A stretch of 52,392 nt of DNA from JAGAJR01 sp048463395 (GTDB taxonomy: Bacteria; Pseudomonadota; Alphaproteobacteria; RF32; CAG-239). The stretch spans positions 1-52,392 of the forward strand of contig DBFWPL010000018.1 in assembly GCA_048463395.1 (NCBI GenBank), read 5' to 3'. Position numbers and translations under genes: made by a program. Under the pieces are notes generated by a model. That model worked only from the letters and a program-made list of their open reading frames with translations. It was not told the DNA's origin and did no database searches. Of the stretch, positions 32,761 through 42,379 are shown in pieces. Numbering within the stretch: the stretch's first letter is position 1; each line of letters opens with the position of its first letter.

Positions 32761-34668
32761 TTACTTAACCTCTTCAAAGTCAGCGTCAACGACTTTTTCA
32801 TCGCCGGAAGGTTGTGTCTGTTCAGCACCTGCCTGAGCTTGGTTTCCGGCAGCTCCTGACGCGTCAGCCTGTTTATACATAGCTTCGCCGAGTTTCAAAG
32901 AAGCCTGCATCAAGCTTTCGGTTTTTTCCTTAATAACTGTTAAGTCTTCAGCTTCAATTGCGGTTTTCAGAGCTTTCAATTCATCTTCAATCTTAGACTT
33001 TTCAGCCGCACTGACTTTGTCGCCGTGTTCTTTCAAAGTTTTTTCAGTTGCATGAACTAAACTTTCTGCCTGATTCTTGGCTTCAACCAACTCTTTCTTT
33101 CTCTTATCGGCTTCAGCATTAGCTTCGGCATCTTTTACCATCTTATCAATATCGGCATCAGACAAACCACCGCTGGCTTGAATACGAATAGCCTGTTCTT
33201 TATTGGTAGCTTTATCTTTTGCGGAAACGTTCACAATACCGTTAGCATCAATATCAAAGGTAACTTCAATTTGCGGCATACCGCGAGGTGCAGGCGGGAT
33301 ACCAACCAAGTCAAACTGACCGAGCAATTTATTATCGGCAGCCATTTCACGTTCACCTTGGAAGACACGAATGGTAACAGCCGTCTGACCGTCTTCGGCA
33401 GTTGAGAACACTTGAGATTTGCGGGTTGGGATAGTTGTATTTCTGTCAATCAAACGAGTAAATACACCACCCAAAGTTTCAATACCCAAAGACAATGGGG
33501 TTACGTCAAGCAACAGAACGTCTTTAACATCACCCATCAAGACACCACCCTGAATAGCGGCACCTACAGCCACAACTTCATCAGGGTTTACGCCTTTATG
33601 AGGCTCCTTGCCGAAGATTTCTTTTACTTTTTCCTGTACTTTCGGCATACGAGTCATACCGCCGACTAAGATAACTTCATCGATTTCATTTGCTTTTAAG
33701 CCTGCATCAGCCAACGCTTTTTTACAAGGTTCAACCGTGCGTTCAATCAAGTCTTCAACAATTGATTCCAATTTGGCTCGTGTCAATTTGATATTTAAGT
33801 GTTTCGGACCGCTGGCGTCTGCCGTAATAAACGGTAAGTTAATTTCGGTTTGGGTTGTGGAAGACAGCTCAATTTTTGCTTTTTCGGCAGCTTCTTTCAA
33901 GCGTTGTAAAGCCAGACGGTCATTTTTCAGATCAATACCGGACTCTTTTTTGAATTCTTCAGCCAAGTAGTTCAACAATCTCTGGTCAAAGTCTTCACCA
34001 CCGAGGAAAGTATCGCCATTGGTAGATTTTACTTCAAACACGCCATCGCCGATTTCCAAAATGGAAATATCAAATGTACCGCCGCCAAGGTCATAAACGG
34101 CAATTGTTCCGGAGGTTTTCTTATCCAAACCATAGGCCAAAGCCGCTGCTGTCGGCTCGTTGATAATACGCAAGACATCCAATCCGGCGATTTTACCGGC
34201 GTCTTTCGTAGCCTGACGTTGAGAGTCATTAAAGTAAGCCGGAACGGTAATGACAGCTTTTTCTACTTTTTCACCTAAATAATTTTCGGCATATTCTTTA
34301 ATCTTTTGCAAAACAATGGCAGAAATCTGAGACGGAGCATATTTTTGTCCTTTTACTTCAACCCATGCATCGCCATTATCTCCTTCAATAATTTTGAACG
34401 GAGCATGTTCACGATCTTTGGATACTTCCGGAGAATTAAAACGACGGCCGATTAATCGCTTAATTGCAAACAAGGTGTTTTCCGGATTGGTAACTGCTTG
34501 TCTTTTAGCAGGAAAACCGACTAATCTTTCCGTGTCTGTAAACGCAACCATTGAAGGGGTTGTTCTGGCACCTTCAGAGTTCTCCAAAACCTTGGCTTCG
34601 CCGCCTTCCATTACTGAAAAGCAGGAGTTGGTCGTACCTAAGTCGATACCGATTACTTTATTACTCAT
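32761..34668 (-). CDS. dnaK: Chaperone protein DnaK (Hsp70)
   Basis: 635 residues, normal length. ATPase landmarks: IGIDLGTTNSCFSVMEG at the start, VYDLGGGTFDISILEI and EVILVGGMTRMPKVQ. Substrate-binding domain with LLLDVTPLSLGIETLGG, then a helical lid and the typical tail ending DEKVVDADFEEVK. Works with DnaJ (26682-27839) and the CbpA-like protein (4178-5119). grpE is not in the window. Downstream on its strand lie repeat elements and the oppositely oriented giant gene, not dnaJ. Confidence 0.97.
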   Translation of the reverse strand: MSNKVIGIDLGTTNSCFSVMEGGEAKVLENSEGARTTPSMVAFTDTERLVGFPAKRQAVTNPENTLFAIKRLIGRRFNSPEVSKDREHAPFKIIEGDNGDAWVEVKGQKYAPSQISAIVLQKIKEYAENYLGEKVEKAVITVPAYFNDSQRQATKDAGKIAGLDVLRIINEPTAAALAYGLDKKTSGTIAVYDLGGGTFDISILEIGDGVFEVKSTNGDTFLGGEDFDQRLLNYLAEEFKKESGIDLKNDRLALQRLKEAAEKAKIELSSTTQTEINLPFITADASGPKHLNIKLTRAKLESIVEDLIERTVEPCKKALADAGLKANEIDEVILVGGMTRMPKVQEKVKEIFGKEPHKGVNPDEVVAVGAAIQGGVLMGDVKDVLLLDVTPLSLGIETLGGVFTRLIDRNTTIPTRKSQVFSTAEDGQTAVTIRVFQGEREMAADNKLLGQFDLVGIPPAPRGMPQIEVTFDIDANGIVNVSAKDKATNKEQAIRIQASGGLSDADIDKMVKDAEANAEADKRKKELVEAKNQAESLVHATEKTLKEHGDKVSAAEKSKIEDELKALKTAIEAEDLTVIKEKTESLMQASLKLGEAMYKQADASGAAGNQAQAGAEQTQPSGDEKVVDADFEEVK

Positions 34669-34715
34669 AATTTCTATCCTTTGTTGATTAAAATTATCTA
34701 AAATATTTCTATCAA

Positions 34716-34747
34716 CTTATATAGGGAGACGGAAACCCTTATGCAAT
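34716..34747 (-). promoter_or_regulatory. RpoH-like heat-shock promoter of dnaK
   Basis: On the minus strand ATTG, an 18-base spacer (counted to CCTATAT) and CCCTATATAAG. Fits the alphaproteobacterial pattern CTTG-N17/18-CYTATNT with one mismatch in the -35; the -10 is a full match. Confidence 0.6.
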
Positions 34748-34782
34748 AGTTTGCCGGATTTTTTTACAAAATTTTTGTTTTA

Positions 34783-34811
34783 AAAAAGACAAAGTCCGGA
34801 ATTTTCCGGAC
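34783..34811 (-). terminator. Terminator of the 133-aa gene
   Basis: GTCCGGAA pairs with TTCCGGAC; on the minus strand it is followed by TTTGTCTTTTTT, just after the stop codon at 34823. Confidence 0.8.
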
Positions 34812-34822
34812 CCGTCATTTTT

Positions 34823-35224
34823 TTAATCCCAATAGAAAGTGCAAATCGGTCTGAATTCTACTTTGTTGAAGTCGTCTGAATCGATTTTGTCATCATATTC
34901 ATCATCAAACGCCGAGTTGACCTGAAGACAGGGACGATCCGGCAATTTGTCTCCGCCGTTTTTAAGAAGAAAATCATTAATACATTCCTTCTCTTCCCAA
35001 ATGTATCTCCAGTCGGATTTGTCTCCTAAACGGCATTCTTTGCCATTGACAACAATCCCGCGGCAATAACGTTCAGCATTTTTCTTCGTGGCCGGTTGAG
35101 GCTGTTTCAAAGAAATAAAAATCCTATTAAACATAATGCCTACATTTTTTTGATGCCATGGAGCATACCAAGGTCTTTTTGTTACGACGCTTAATTGTAT
35201 ACATCCTCCGGTTTCTGTTTCCAT
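34823..35224 (-). CDS. Hypothetical Cys-containing protein
   Basis: Up to 133 residues. An internal ATG at 35134 (MFNRIFISL) has a better upstream AGG and may be the true start, giving 103 residues. Five to six Cys and several Trp; acidic C-terminal part (DDEYDDKIDSDD). No signal peptide and no family recognised. Confidence 0.55.
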   Translation of the reverse strand: METETGGCIQLSVVTKRPWYAPWHQKNVGIMFNRIFISLKQPQPATKKNAERYCRGIVVNGKECRLGDKSDWRYIWEEKECINDFLLKNGGDKLPDRPCLQVNSAFDDEYDDKIDSDDFNKVEFRPICTFYWD

Positions 35225-35302
35225 AATTAGAAATTTTAGTTAAACATCATAATTTTTTATCATCTTTAACTTAAACAAAAACTAGACAAAAGTCAATCTT
35301 TA

Positions 35303-36799
35303 TTAATAATCGCCGCGGGAGGAGATTTCATAGCCGGTATAACCGTCAACAACGCTGTTGGCAAAGGCAAAATCCGTCGAATTACAAGAGTGAATACGAT
35401 ACAGCGTTTCACCCTGCTCGACATGATCCCCCACTTTTTTGAACAAATCAAGCCCTGCTCCGGCATATTGTCCGGCTCCCGCCCAAATACCGATTTTGTT
35501 AATTCGAGAGTTATCTATTGCCTCTACGGTTCCGCTGACATTGGAAACGATGTCTCTGGTCAAATGTCCAAGCTGCGGCTGCGGAGCTTTTCCCTGAGCG
35601 TGAATCATCCTGTTCATGACTTCAAGAGCCCGTCCGGAGTTCAATATTTCTTTAGCTACCAAGTATCCCTGTCCGCCACGGAGTTTAGGGTCAAATTCCA
35701 ATATTCTTCCGGCAAGGAATAATGATTTCTCTCTCAAATCCTGCGGAGCATCATCTTTATTCCGTAAAACCTTCATAACATCCCGGGCTTCCAAAACCGC
35801 ACCAACCCCGTTTCCGATCGGTTCGCTGCCATCGGTAATAACCGCGTCAATCTCAATGGAAAGCATATCGCCGACATACTCTATCAGTTTTCTCAGACGC
35901 ATGGCTTCGTTGGTGCTTTTAATGCGGGATTTTGGCCCAACCGGAATATCTACCAGCAAATGCGTAACACCTGCCGCCAATTTAATTGCCAGAATCGAAG
36001 CCGTGATATGTTCCTGCTGGGTAATACCGATTTGACGTTCAACAGATGAAATTATCTTATTGGCCTCGGCTATGGCCAAACCGTCATAACAGACAATGGC
36101 TCCTCGATTTTCATTAATAAGCTGCTTTAATTTCTTTTCGCCGTAATCTACATTTGCCAAGACGCTCATTGTATCCGCCACGCCGGCACAGGAAGTCAGT
36201 GAGCGGGAGGCAGTTTTGGGTATCGGCAGTCCATAGGCGGCAACAATTGAAGTAATGATTAAGTCTGTCTTATTTCCGGGTATACCGCCCAAACAATGGT
36301 GATCCACAACGATACTCTCGTTATCCCAATGAATTGTTTTATCCCCGACCATCGCTTCGGTCAGTGCCAAGACTTCCGGAGCCGACATAAACGAACCGCT
36401 GGCAACCAGAAATGAGGCTATATCCATATTGGAATAGCGGCGGGCATAAATATCATTGATAATCGCACTATATTCTCCGGAACTTAAGATATTTCCGGCG
36501 ATTTTACGCTTGATGGAGGATAGGCTTGGCGGCGGCGGAGACAATGTAATTGAGATATTGGCACCTTCCGGTAAATTAATCTGCTTAAAAGCCTCATTAT
36601 TCAGTGCCAATTCCGTCGGTTTTACCAAACGGGCATCGTCAACGACCTGTAAAAACGCATAAACCGTCTTAACACCACCGTGAATTTCTATTTTCGTCAG
36701 CGTTGACAAATCATCTACTTTATAAGCTACACAGTCTTTATGAATATATGCCAAATTTTCATTAAAGGAACTTATCGGCAGGTTTTTCAGTGTAAGCAT
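35303..36799 (-). CDS. AMP/thymidine phosphorylase-family enzyme
   Basis: 498 residues. The core matches the nucleoside phosphorylase family: VDHHCLGGIPGNKTDLIITSIVAAYG, SRSLTSCAGVADTMSVLANV, DGSEPIGNGVGAVLEARDV, and a C-terminal hammerhead-like domain (KVGDHVEQGETLYRIHS). The extra N-terminal domain of about 90 residues marks the 'putative thymidine phosphorylase' group, close to archaeal AMP phosphorylase, not classic DeoA. It splits a nucleoside or NMP with phosphate; substrate not certain. Stands alone. Confidence 0.82.
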   Translation of the reverse strand: MLTLKNLPISSFNENLAYIHKDCVAYKVDDLSTLTKIEIHGGVKTVYAFLQVVDDARLVKPTELALNNEAFKQINLPEGANISITLSPPPPSLSSIKRKIAGNILSSGEYSAIINDIYARRYSNMDIASFLVASGSFMSAPEVLALTEAMVGDKTIHWDNESIVVDHHCLGGIPGNKTDLIITSIVAAYGLPIPKTASRSLTSCAGVADTMSVLANVDYGEKKLKQLINENRGAIVCYDGLAIAEANKIISSVERQIGITQQEHITASILAIKLAAGVTHLLVDIPVGPKSRIKSTNEAMRLRKLIEYVGDMLSIEIDAVITDGSEPIGNGVGAVLEARDVMKVLRNKDDAPQDLREKSLFLAGRILEFDPKLRGGQGYLVAKEILNSGRALEVMNRMIHAQGKAPQPQLGHLTRDIVSNVSGTVEAIDNSRINKIGIWAGAGQYAGAGLDLFKKVGDHVEQGETLYRIHSCNSTDFAFANSVVDGYTGYEISSRGDY

Positions 36800-36879
36800 T
36801 TATATTCACCGGATTGTTAGAGTTAGTTTTTGTTATGGTAACATAATCTTATATTTTTAGTTTAATATTGGTTAATATC

Positions 36880-36910
36880 AAAAAAAGAAAAGCCTCTCAC
36901 AAGAGAGGCC
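36880..36910 (-). terminator. Terminator of the ihfB-lapA-accD unit
   Basis: GCCTCTC/GAGAGGC stem followed on the minus strand by TTTTCTTTTTTTGA, a few bases after the accD stop codon. Confidence 0.85.
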
Positions 36911-36915
36911 TTAAC

Positions 36916-37791
36916 TTATTTTCCGAGCAACGGCGTATGAACTTCCGGTTTTTTGTGGGTTAAAATACTGATAACACGAACCAAGGTATCTTTCATTTCC
37001 GAACGTTTGACAACGATGTCAACCATACCGTGTTCTTTGAGATATTCCGCTCTCTGGAAACCTTCCGGCAATTTTTCACGAATGGTTTGTTCAATAACGC
37101 GGGCTCCGGCAAAACCGATAATACACCCTTTTTCAGCAATATTAACATCACCCAACATTGCAAAAGAGGCTGATACGCCGCCGGTTGTCGGATCCGTTAA
37201 AATCGAAATAAACGGAATGCCTTTTTCTTTAACCTGATTAATCGCAGCCGTTGTTCTGGCCATTTGCATTAAAGAAAGCATTCCTTCCTGCATACGGGCA
37301 CCACCGGATGATGCGACAGTTATCAGCGGATAATTATTTTTTATGGCAATGTCGGCAGCCTTAACAATACCTTCACCGACAGCCATTCCCATAGAACCGC
37401 CCATGAAAGAAAAGTCCATTGCGGCAACAATACAAGGAATCCCTCCAATCTCGCCTTGTGCAACTTTAATGGCGTCTTCATTGCCGGTTATCTTACGATA
37501 GTTTTTCAAACGATCCGTATATTTTTTAGTATCACGGAATTTTAACGGATCTTCCTTAACTTTCGGAAGTGCTATTTCATTATATTCTCCGTCAAACAGC
37601 TGCTTTAAACGCTTGTCAATATACAGACGCAAGTGATGTCCGCAAGAAGTGCAGACATACATGCTTTTTTTCAGTTCTTTTGAAAAAAGCATTTGTCCGC
37701 AAATCGGACACTTTACCCAAAGATTGTCGGCAATCTCTTTAGGGGTGGTTTTTTTTATTTTCGGTCTGACGAAATCTGTAAGCCAATTCAT
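36916..37791 (-). CDS. accD: Acetyl-CoA carboxylase carboxyltransferase subunit beta
   Basis: 291 residues. N-terminal zinc ribbon (CPICG, then CTSCG 19 residues on), then the crotonase-like core: GGIPCIVAAMDFSFMGGSMG, VASSGGARMQEGMLSLMQMA, DPTTGGVSASFAMLGDV, FAGARVIEQTI. Joins AccA (39844-40815) in malonyl-CoA synthesis. Last gene of ihfB-lapA-accD; in many Alphaproteobacteria trpF-trpB-trpA lie between lapA and accD, but they are absent here. Confidence 0.95.
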   Translation of the reverse strand: MNWLTDFVRPKIKKTTPKEIADNLWVKCPICGQMLFSKELKKSMYVCTSCGHHLRLYIDKRLKQLFDGEYNEIALPKVKEDPLKFRDTKKYTDRLKNYRKITGNEDAIKVAQGEIGGIPCIVAAMDFSFMGGSMGMAVGEGIVKAADIAIKNNYPLITVASSGGARMQEGMLSLMQMARTTAAINQVKEKGIPFISILTDPTTGGVSASFAMLGDVNIAEKGCIIGFAGARVIEQTIREKLPEGFQRAEYLKEHGMVDIVVKRSEMKDTLVRVISILTHKKPEVHTPLLGK

Positions 37792-37854
37792 ATTTTATTA
37801 CCATTACTGTTAAAAACACGTCGGATTGTACCATAGCACAATCCGAAAAGAAAA

Positions 37855-38244
37855 CTAGTCTTTTTTCTTACGCCGAAACAGTCCTTTAAACCGTTCTTTC
37901 AAACTTGGTTTCGATGTAGTTTTTTCTTCCGCCTTCAGGGTTTCAATATTCTCCTGTAAGCCGGAAACCTGTTCAACGAGTTTCTGTTGTTCCTTATTTA
38001 ATTTTTTATTCTGCTTCTTCTGCTGACGGAGAGCTTTTCTTAACGGAGCATAAGACATCCAGGCAAAAAGTTCTCCCAAAACAAAACCAAAAGCAATGAA
38101 AAAGATGATCGCGACACTCAAAGAAACTGTTATTTCAATATAAAAAGGCCATAAGTTAAAAGTTGCAAAATCGTTATTCACGAAAGCAAACACCGTGATA
38201 ATTATCAGCAACGGCAACCCGATCAGCATTTTGAAAAAACTCAT
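37855..38244 (-). CDS. lapA: LapA-domain (DUF1049) inner-membrane protein
   Basis: 129 residues from the ATG after AAAGGACCGCGACA; an in-frame Met 11 codons upstream is less likely. Two membrane helices (residues about 4-24 and 36-58) followed by a Lys/Glu/Gln-rich coiled coil. The LapA/YciS family modulates lipopolysaccharide synthesis (with LapB, via LpxC degradation) in E. coli. Its place after ihfB is the standard alphaproteobacterial order. Confidence 0.8.
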   Translation of the reverse strand: MSFFKMLIGLPLLIIITVFAFVNNDFATFNLWPFYIEITVSLSVAIIFFIAFGFVLGELFAWMSYAPLRKALRQQKKQNKKLNKEQQKLVEQVSGLQENIETLKAEEKTTSKPSLKERFKGLFRRKKKD

Positions 38245-38280
38245 TGTCGCGGTCCTTTCCCTAAAATTGACAGGCAAAAA

Positions 38281-38568
38281 TTATTTGAAATTCTTATTCA
38301 ACAACTCGTGCAACTGTTTACCGGTTTTAAAATGAGGTATATTTCTTTCTTCTACCTTAACCTGTTCTCCCGTACGCGGATTTTTGGCAACACGAGGTGT
38401 GCGTTTGCGAACCGAAAATGCACCAAAACCTCTGAACTCAACTCTTTCCCCTTTGGCCAGAGAATTGATGATTTTATCAAAGACAACATTAACAATTCTT
38501 TCGACATCCTTTAACAACAGGTGCGGATTTTTATTTGCAATTCTTTCAATTAATTCAGATTTAGTCAC
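38281..38568 (-). CDS. ihfB: Integration host factor subunit beta
   Basis: 95 residues. HU/IHF fold: MTKSELIERIANKNPHLLLK, EFRGFGAFSVRKRTPR, and the DNA-intercalating arm ARNPRTG-like segment KNPRTGEQVKVEERNIPHFK. Bends DNA with IhfA. First gene of ihfB-lapA-accD. Confidence 0.93.
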   Translation of the reverse strand: MTKSELIERIANKNPHLLLKDVERIVNVVFDKIINSLAKGERVEFRGFGAFSVRKRTPRVAKNPRTGEQVKVEERNIPHFKTGKQLHELLNKNFK

Positions 38569-38703
38569 TTTACCATACCTCTTTTAATAATCATTATGTT
38601 TTGTTTTATTTAAGTTATCCGTTTTTGATTTATAAATCAATATCGCATATTGAAAAAAAGCCAAAATTTTATTATTGACTTATCCAAAAGAAAAAACGCC
38701 TTA

Positions 38704-39843
38704 TTATTGGTCATTTGCGGAAAGATGTTCCACCGCCAGTGTTTTTTCGGCCGGACCGAGTTGGATATCTTCAATTTTATCAATCCGACGGGAAATTTTT
38801 CCGGATGAAATTTTAATATCGCCGATATCTTTGTTTGCCATGTCAAAATGTTTGGACAGGCTTTCAATCCGGTCATCCAGACGAGTAATATCCTCAATCA
38901 GCGTTCCCACCTCTTTTTGAATAACACCGGCCTGCTCCCGCATTCTGGCATCTTTTAAAACAGCTCTGACCGTATTCAAAGTTGCCATTAAAGTTGTCGG
39001 AGAAACAATCCAGACCTTAGAACGGTAAGACGTTTCAACCACATCGGTAAAATTGGCATGTAATTCGGCGTAAATTGATTCCGAAGGCAAAAACATCAGT
39101 GCCGACTCAGCGGTTACTCCCGGAATGATATATTTATCGGCAATATCCTTGATATGTTTTAAGACCGAGGCTTTGAAAAAACGCTCGGCCTCCAGCTTTT
39201 CCCTGTCATTGGCAGCATTTCTCAATGCCTGATAGCTTTCCAAAGGAAATTTTGAGTCAATCACAATTGTTCCCGGAGGGTTAGGCAATTTCAACACGCA
39301 ATCCGCCCGTTTTTGATTTTCCAAAACACACTGAAACTCATAAGCCGAAGGCGGAAGAATCGAGGTTACCAAATCATTCAGTTGAATTTCACCAAAAGCA
39401 CCGCGGGCTTGTTTGTTGGAAAGAACCTCCTGAAGAGAAACAACCTGCTCCGACAAAGAAGATATTTTTTGTTGAGCAACATCAATTTTTGCCAGACGCT
39501 CCCGCAAATCATGAAGAGTTTCGTTTGTCTTATCAGTTGACTTTTGCAAACCGTCGCCAACGCTTTTGGTTACCGCCAGAAGTTTTTCATCCATGATTTT
39601 AAGGACTGAGAGTTTTTGCTCGTTTATCGCGTCTGCCAGTTTTGACTGCTGGGCCAGATTATTCTCGGACAGAAGAGAGAGTCTGCCGGCTAACTCGGCC
39701 TGCCCCCGAAACAAAGTGTCGGCAACGGAAGCCAGCTCTTTATTGTTTTTCGGCTTCAACAAAAGTATCAGGTTGCAAACAAATAAAAGAGCAACCAACC
39801 CTGCTAAAACAATAAGAATGACCTCTGCGTTCATTGACAACAT
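38704..39843 (-). CDS. rmuC: RmuC-family DNA recombination protein
   Basis: 379 residues. N-terminal membrane helix (about 6-28), long coiled coil (about 35-130), then the RmuC nuclease-like core: GAFGEIQLNDLVTSILPPSAYEFQ, VIDSKFPLESYQAL, LMFLPSESIYAELH and VWIVSPTTLMATLNTVRAV. Limits recombination between inverted repeats in E. coli. Starts directly after the accA stop (TAGATG). Confidence 0.92.
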   Translation of the reverse strand: MLSMNAEVILIVLAGLVALLFVCNLILLLKPKNNKELASVADTLFRGQAELAGRLSLLSENNLAQQSKLADAINEQKLSVLKIMDEKLLAVTKSVGDGLQKSTDKTNETLHDLRERLAKIDVAQQKISSLSEQVVSLQEVLSNKQARGAFGEIQLNDLVTSILPPSAYEFQCVLENQKRADCVLKLPNPPGTIVIDSKFPLESYQALRNAANDREKLEAERFFKASVLKHIKDIADKYIIPGVTAESALMFLPSESIYAELHANFTDVVETSYRSKVWIVSPTTLMATLNTVRAVLKDARMREQAGVIQKEVGTLIEDITRLDDRIESLSKHFDMANKDIGDIKISSGKISRRIDKIEDIQLGPAEKTLAVEHLSANDQ

Positions 39844-40815
39844 CTACATTTCCGGAAGATTGCGACCCATTGCCAAGAATTTTTCCGTACGCTGCTTTTT
39901 CAGGTCTTCGCTGTTCATCGGCAACAACTCTTTCAAATTTCTCAACACAGCATCGCCAACTCTTTCAATCGTTGTTTTAACATCACGATGAGCTCCGCCG
40001 GTAGGTTCTTTGATGATTTCATCAATAATGCCCAGTTTTTTCAAATCCTGAGCAGTCAAATGCAATGCTTCCGTCGCTTCTTTAACTTTATCGGAAGAAC
40101 GCCATAGAATAGAGGCACAACCCTCCGGAGAAATAACGGAATAAATGGAATTTTCCAACATCAAAACCCTGTTGGCAACGGCAATGGCTATTGCACCGCC
40201 GGAACCGCCTTCGCCGATAACGACAGAAACCATCGGAGCTCTGACCTGCAAACATTTTTCAATTGAAGAGGCAATGGCTTCAGCCTGACCTCTGGCTTCC
40301 GCCTCAATTCCCGGATAAGCACCGGCCGTATCCACAAAACTGATAACCGGAAGATTAAATTTGTCAGCCATTTCCATAAGGCGTTGAGCTTTGCGGTAGC
40401 CTTCCGGTTTAGCCATGCCAAAATTATATTTCATTCTGGTTTCCAAATCACGGCCTTTTTCTTGTCCCAAAACCACAACGGAAATGTTTTTAAAACGGCC
40501 GATACCGGCAATCATGGCTTCGTCATCAGCAAAAAAGCGGTCTCCGCAAAGCGGTGTGAAATCTTCAATCAACGCATAGACATAATCCAAACAATGCGGA
40601 CGATCCGGATGGCGGGCAACCTGAGATTTCTGCCAAGGCGTCAGGTTGGCATAAGACTGTTTTACCTGTCTTTCCAACTTTTCCTGAAGACGTTTGACTT
40701 CTTGGGCAATATCGACATCCTCATCTTGAGCCAAAAGCCTTAAACTTTCAATTTTAGCTTCAATTTCAACAATATTTTTTTCAAAATCCAAAACTAATGT
40801 ACTGTTGTTACTCAT
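39844..40815 (-). CDS. accA: Acetyl-CoA carboxylase carboxyltransferase subunit alpha
   Basis: 323 residues. Helical N-terminus, WQKSQVARHPDRPHCLDYVY, DRFFADDEAMIAGIGRF, GQEKGRDLETRMKYNFGMAKPEGYRKA, VSFVDTAGAYPGIEAEARGQ and VVIGEGGSGGAIAIAVANRV. All are AccA hallmarks. With AccD it transfers carboxyl from biotin to acetyl-CoA. Operon with rmuC. Confidence 0.96.
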   Translation of the reverse strand: MSNNSTLVLDFEKNIVEIEAKIESLRLLAQDEDVDIAQEVKRLQEKLERQVKQSYANLTPWQKSQVARHPDRPHCLDYVYALIEDFTPLCGDRFFADDEAMIAGIGRFKNISVVVLGQEKGRDLETRMKYNFGMAKPEGYRKAQRLMEMADKFNLPVISFVDTAGAYPGIEAEARGQAEAIASSIEKCLQVRAPMVSVVIGEGGSGGAIAIAVANRVLMLENSIYSVISPEGCASILWRSSDKVKEATEALHLTAQDLKKLGIIDEIIKEPTGGAHRDVKTTIERVGDAVLRNLKELLPMNSEDLKKQRTEKFLAMGRNLPEM

Positions 40816-40987
40816 TTGAAATTCTCTTTATAAATTAATTCTTCCCAATGGTAGTAGCACAATTATTTGAAAATTTCGACTCTTATTTTTGATTGTTGTT
40901 AATTGTAAGGCAGATTTTAATTGAATTATCCGAGGAATAGAATAGTATAAGGTTTGGTTTCTGCTAAAAATTTAGGGAGTTTTTACC

Positions 40988-42379
40988 GTGTTGGCCTTAG
41001 CATTTTTTATTTCCGTTTTTTCAACCGTCAGCTGGCTGATATATACTTTTATGTATATCGGAGAGAAATTAAATGGCCTTTCGTTCAGTTCGCTGGGGTT
41101 AATCGACATCTCCGTCTACACGTCTTTGGTTTTGCTCCCTATCTTGGTTTTATGGATGGTTTTTGGTTATATCAATCAATATTTGTTATCCGGTACATTT
41201 AATAAAAATCTTTATTCTCTATTTAAGCAAATGAAAAAAAATCAGGATTACACAGACTTGATTGCCAGAATTATGTTGGAAGCCGAACAAGAAATTAAAG
41301 ACGGTTTTATTTTGAATAAATTCGATATCTTCATATCAGACATGAACGAGCTTCTTTCTGAAACAATTTATCGTTCTGCCATCGCCTCTTCCGAACAAAT
41401 TGATCGTTTGTGGAACAAAGTTCAAAACGGGGGAAAATGGTCTTTCGGAAAAGTTATTGTCGAAGTCAGTCAGAGCCAGCCGAACTTTCAGAGAAGAATT
41501 TTTGACAAGTCGCAGACTGATGCCGTTCTGGCGGGAACGGTTTTAGAATTTTGTGCCCGTTACAGCAGCTTGGTTTCCCTGTTGGAAAAACATGACAAAG
41601 AAAGAGTTTTCTTAAACATCATAGAAACGGGGATTTTCGGGAAAGTCTTTTCCATTATGGCTCCGATTGCCGATGAAATCCGCCGGAGCAGGGAAATATC
41701 ATCCTCTCGTCCCGATTTTGTAAAAAATAACTTTGTTTCCGAACCGAAGCCAATCTTCTCCGCAAGAGAATCCGAAGAGCCTGTGCCTGCAGAACCTAAA
41801 AAGTCCCAAATGACTTATGTCAAACCGGCTATGCCTGTTCATCGGAAAACAGAAAAAAATGATATTAAATCTTTTATCACCTCCATTAACCCTTTTAAGA
41901 AAAAATCAGAACATTTTTCCAAAGAAGAACCTAAAATGGAAGAAACGGATCCGTTCTCCATGGCTTTACAAAGAAGTTTTGGTGAAGAACCTGTTTTTGA
42001 AGAGCCGACGGTAAGTGCTCCTTCTTATGAAGAAGAGGCTGTTTCCGTTCATAAAATCAGTTTTCCAGAAGAACCGGAAATTTCTACAATACAAGTCAGT
42101 CAAAGAGAAGAAGCAGAAAAAGAATTCTTCATTTCCGCACCTGATTTTGAACAAGAAGAAACATCTTCCGCTCCGGTTTTTTACAGAGAAAAAGCTGTTG
42201 AAGAAACAGAGGAAGCCCCTTTTTCAAGTACTCAGAAAGCTCTTAACAATCTGAAAAAAGAATGGGAAGAAATGAAAAAAATTGAAGAACCTGTTTCCGT
42301 CAAAAAAGCAGACGAAGACGAAACCTCATATTCTTATCCTTTTGGCGGTTGGACAGATGAGGAAAATTATTCAAAATAA
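40988..42379 (+). CDS. Membrane protein with acidic repetitive tail
   Basis: 463 residues from a GTG with GGGAG eight bases upstream. Two membrane helices at about 1-25 and 37-60, then a conserved-looking soluble region (about 75-235), then a disordered acidic tail rich in EEP and EE (about 250-460). I believe relatives exist in Alphaproteobacteria but know no function. The last 23 bases overlap yejA. Confidence 0.7.
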   Translation: MLALAFFISVFSTVSWLIYTFMYIGEKLNGLSFSSLGLIDISVYTSLVLLPILVLWMVFGYINQYLLSGTFNKNLYSLFKQMKKNQDYTDLIARIMLEAEQEIKDGFILNKFDIFISDMNELLSETIYRSAIASSEQIDRLWNKVQNGGKWSFGKVIVEVSQSQPNFQRRIFDKSQTDAVLAGTVLEFCARYSSLVSLLEKHDKERVFLNIIETGIFGKVFSIMAPIADEIRRSREISSSRPDFVKNNFVSEPKPIFSARESEEPVPAEPKKSQMTYVKPAMPVHRKTEKNDIKSFITSINPFKKKSEHFSKEEPKMEETDPFSMALQRSFGEEPVFEEPTVSAPSYEEEAVSVHKISFPEEPEISTIQVSQREEAEKEFFISAPDFEQEETSSAPVFYREKAVEETEEAPFSSTQKALNNLKKEWEEMKKIEEPVSVKKADEDETSYSYPFGGWTDEENYSK

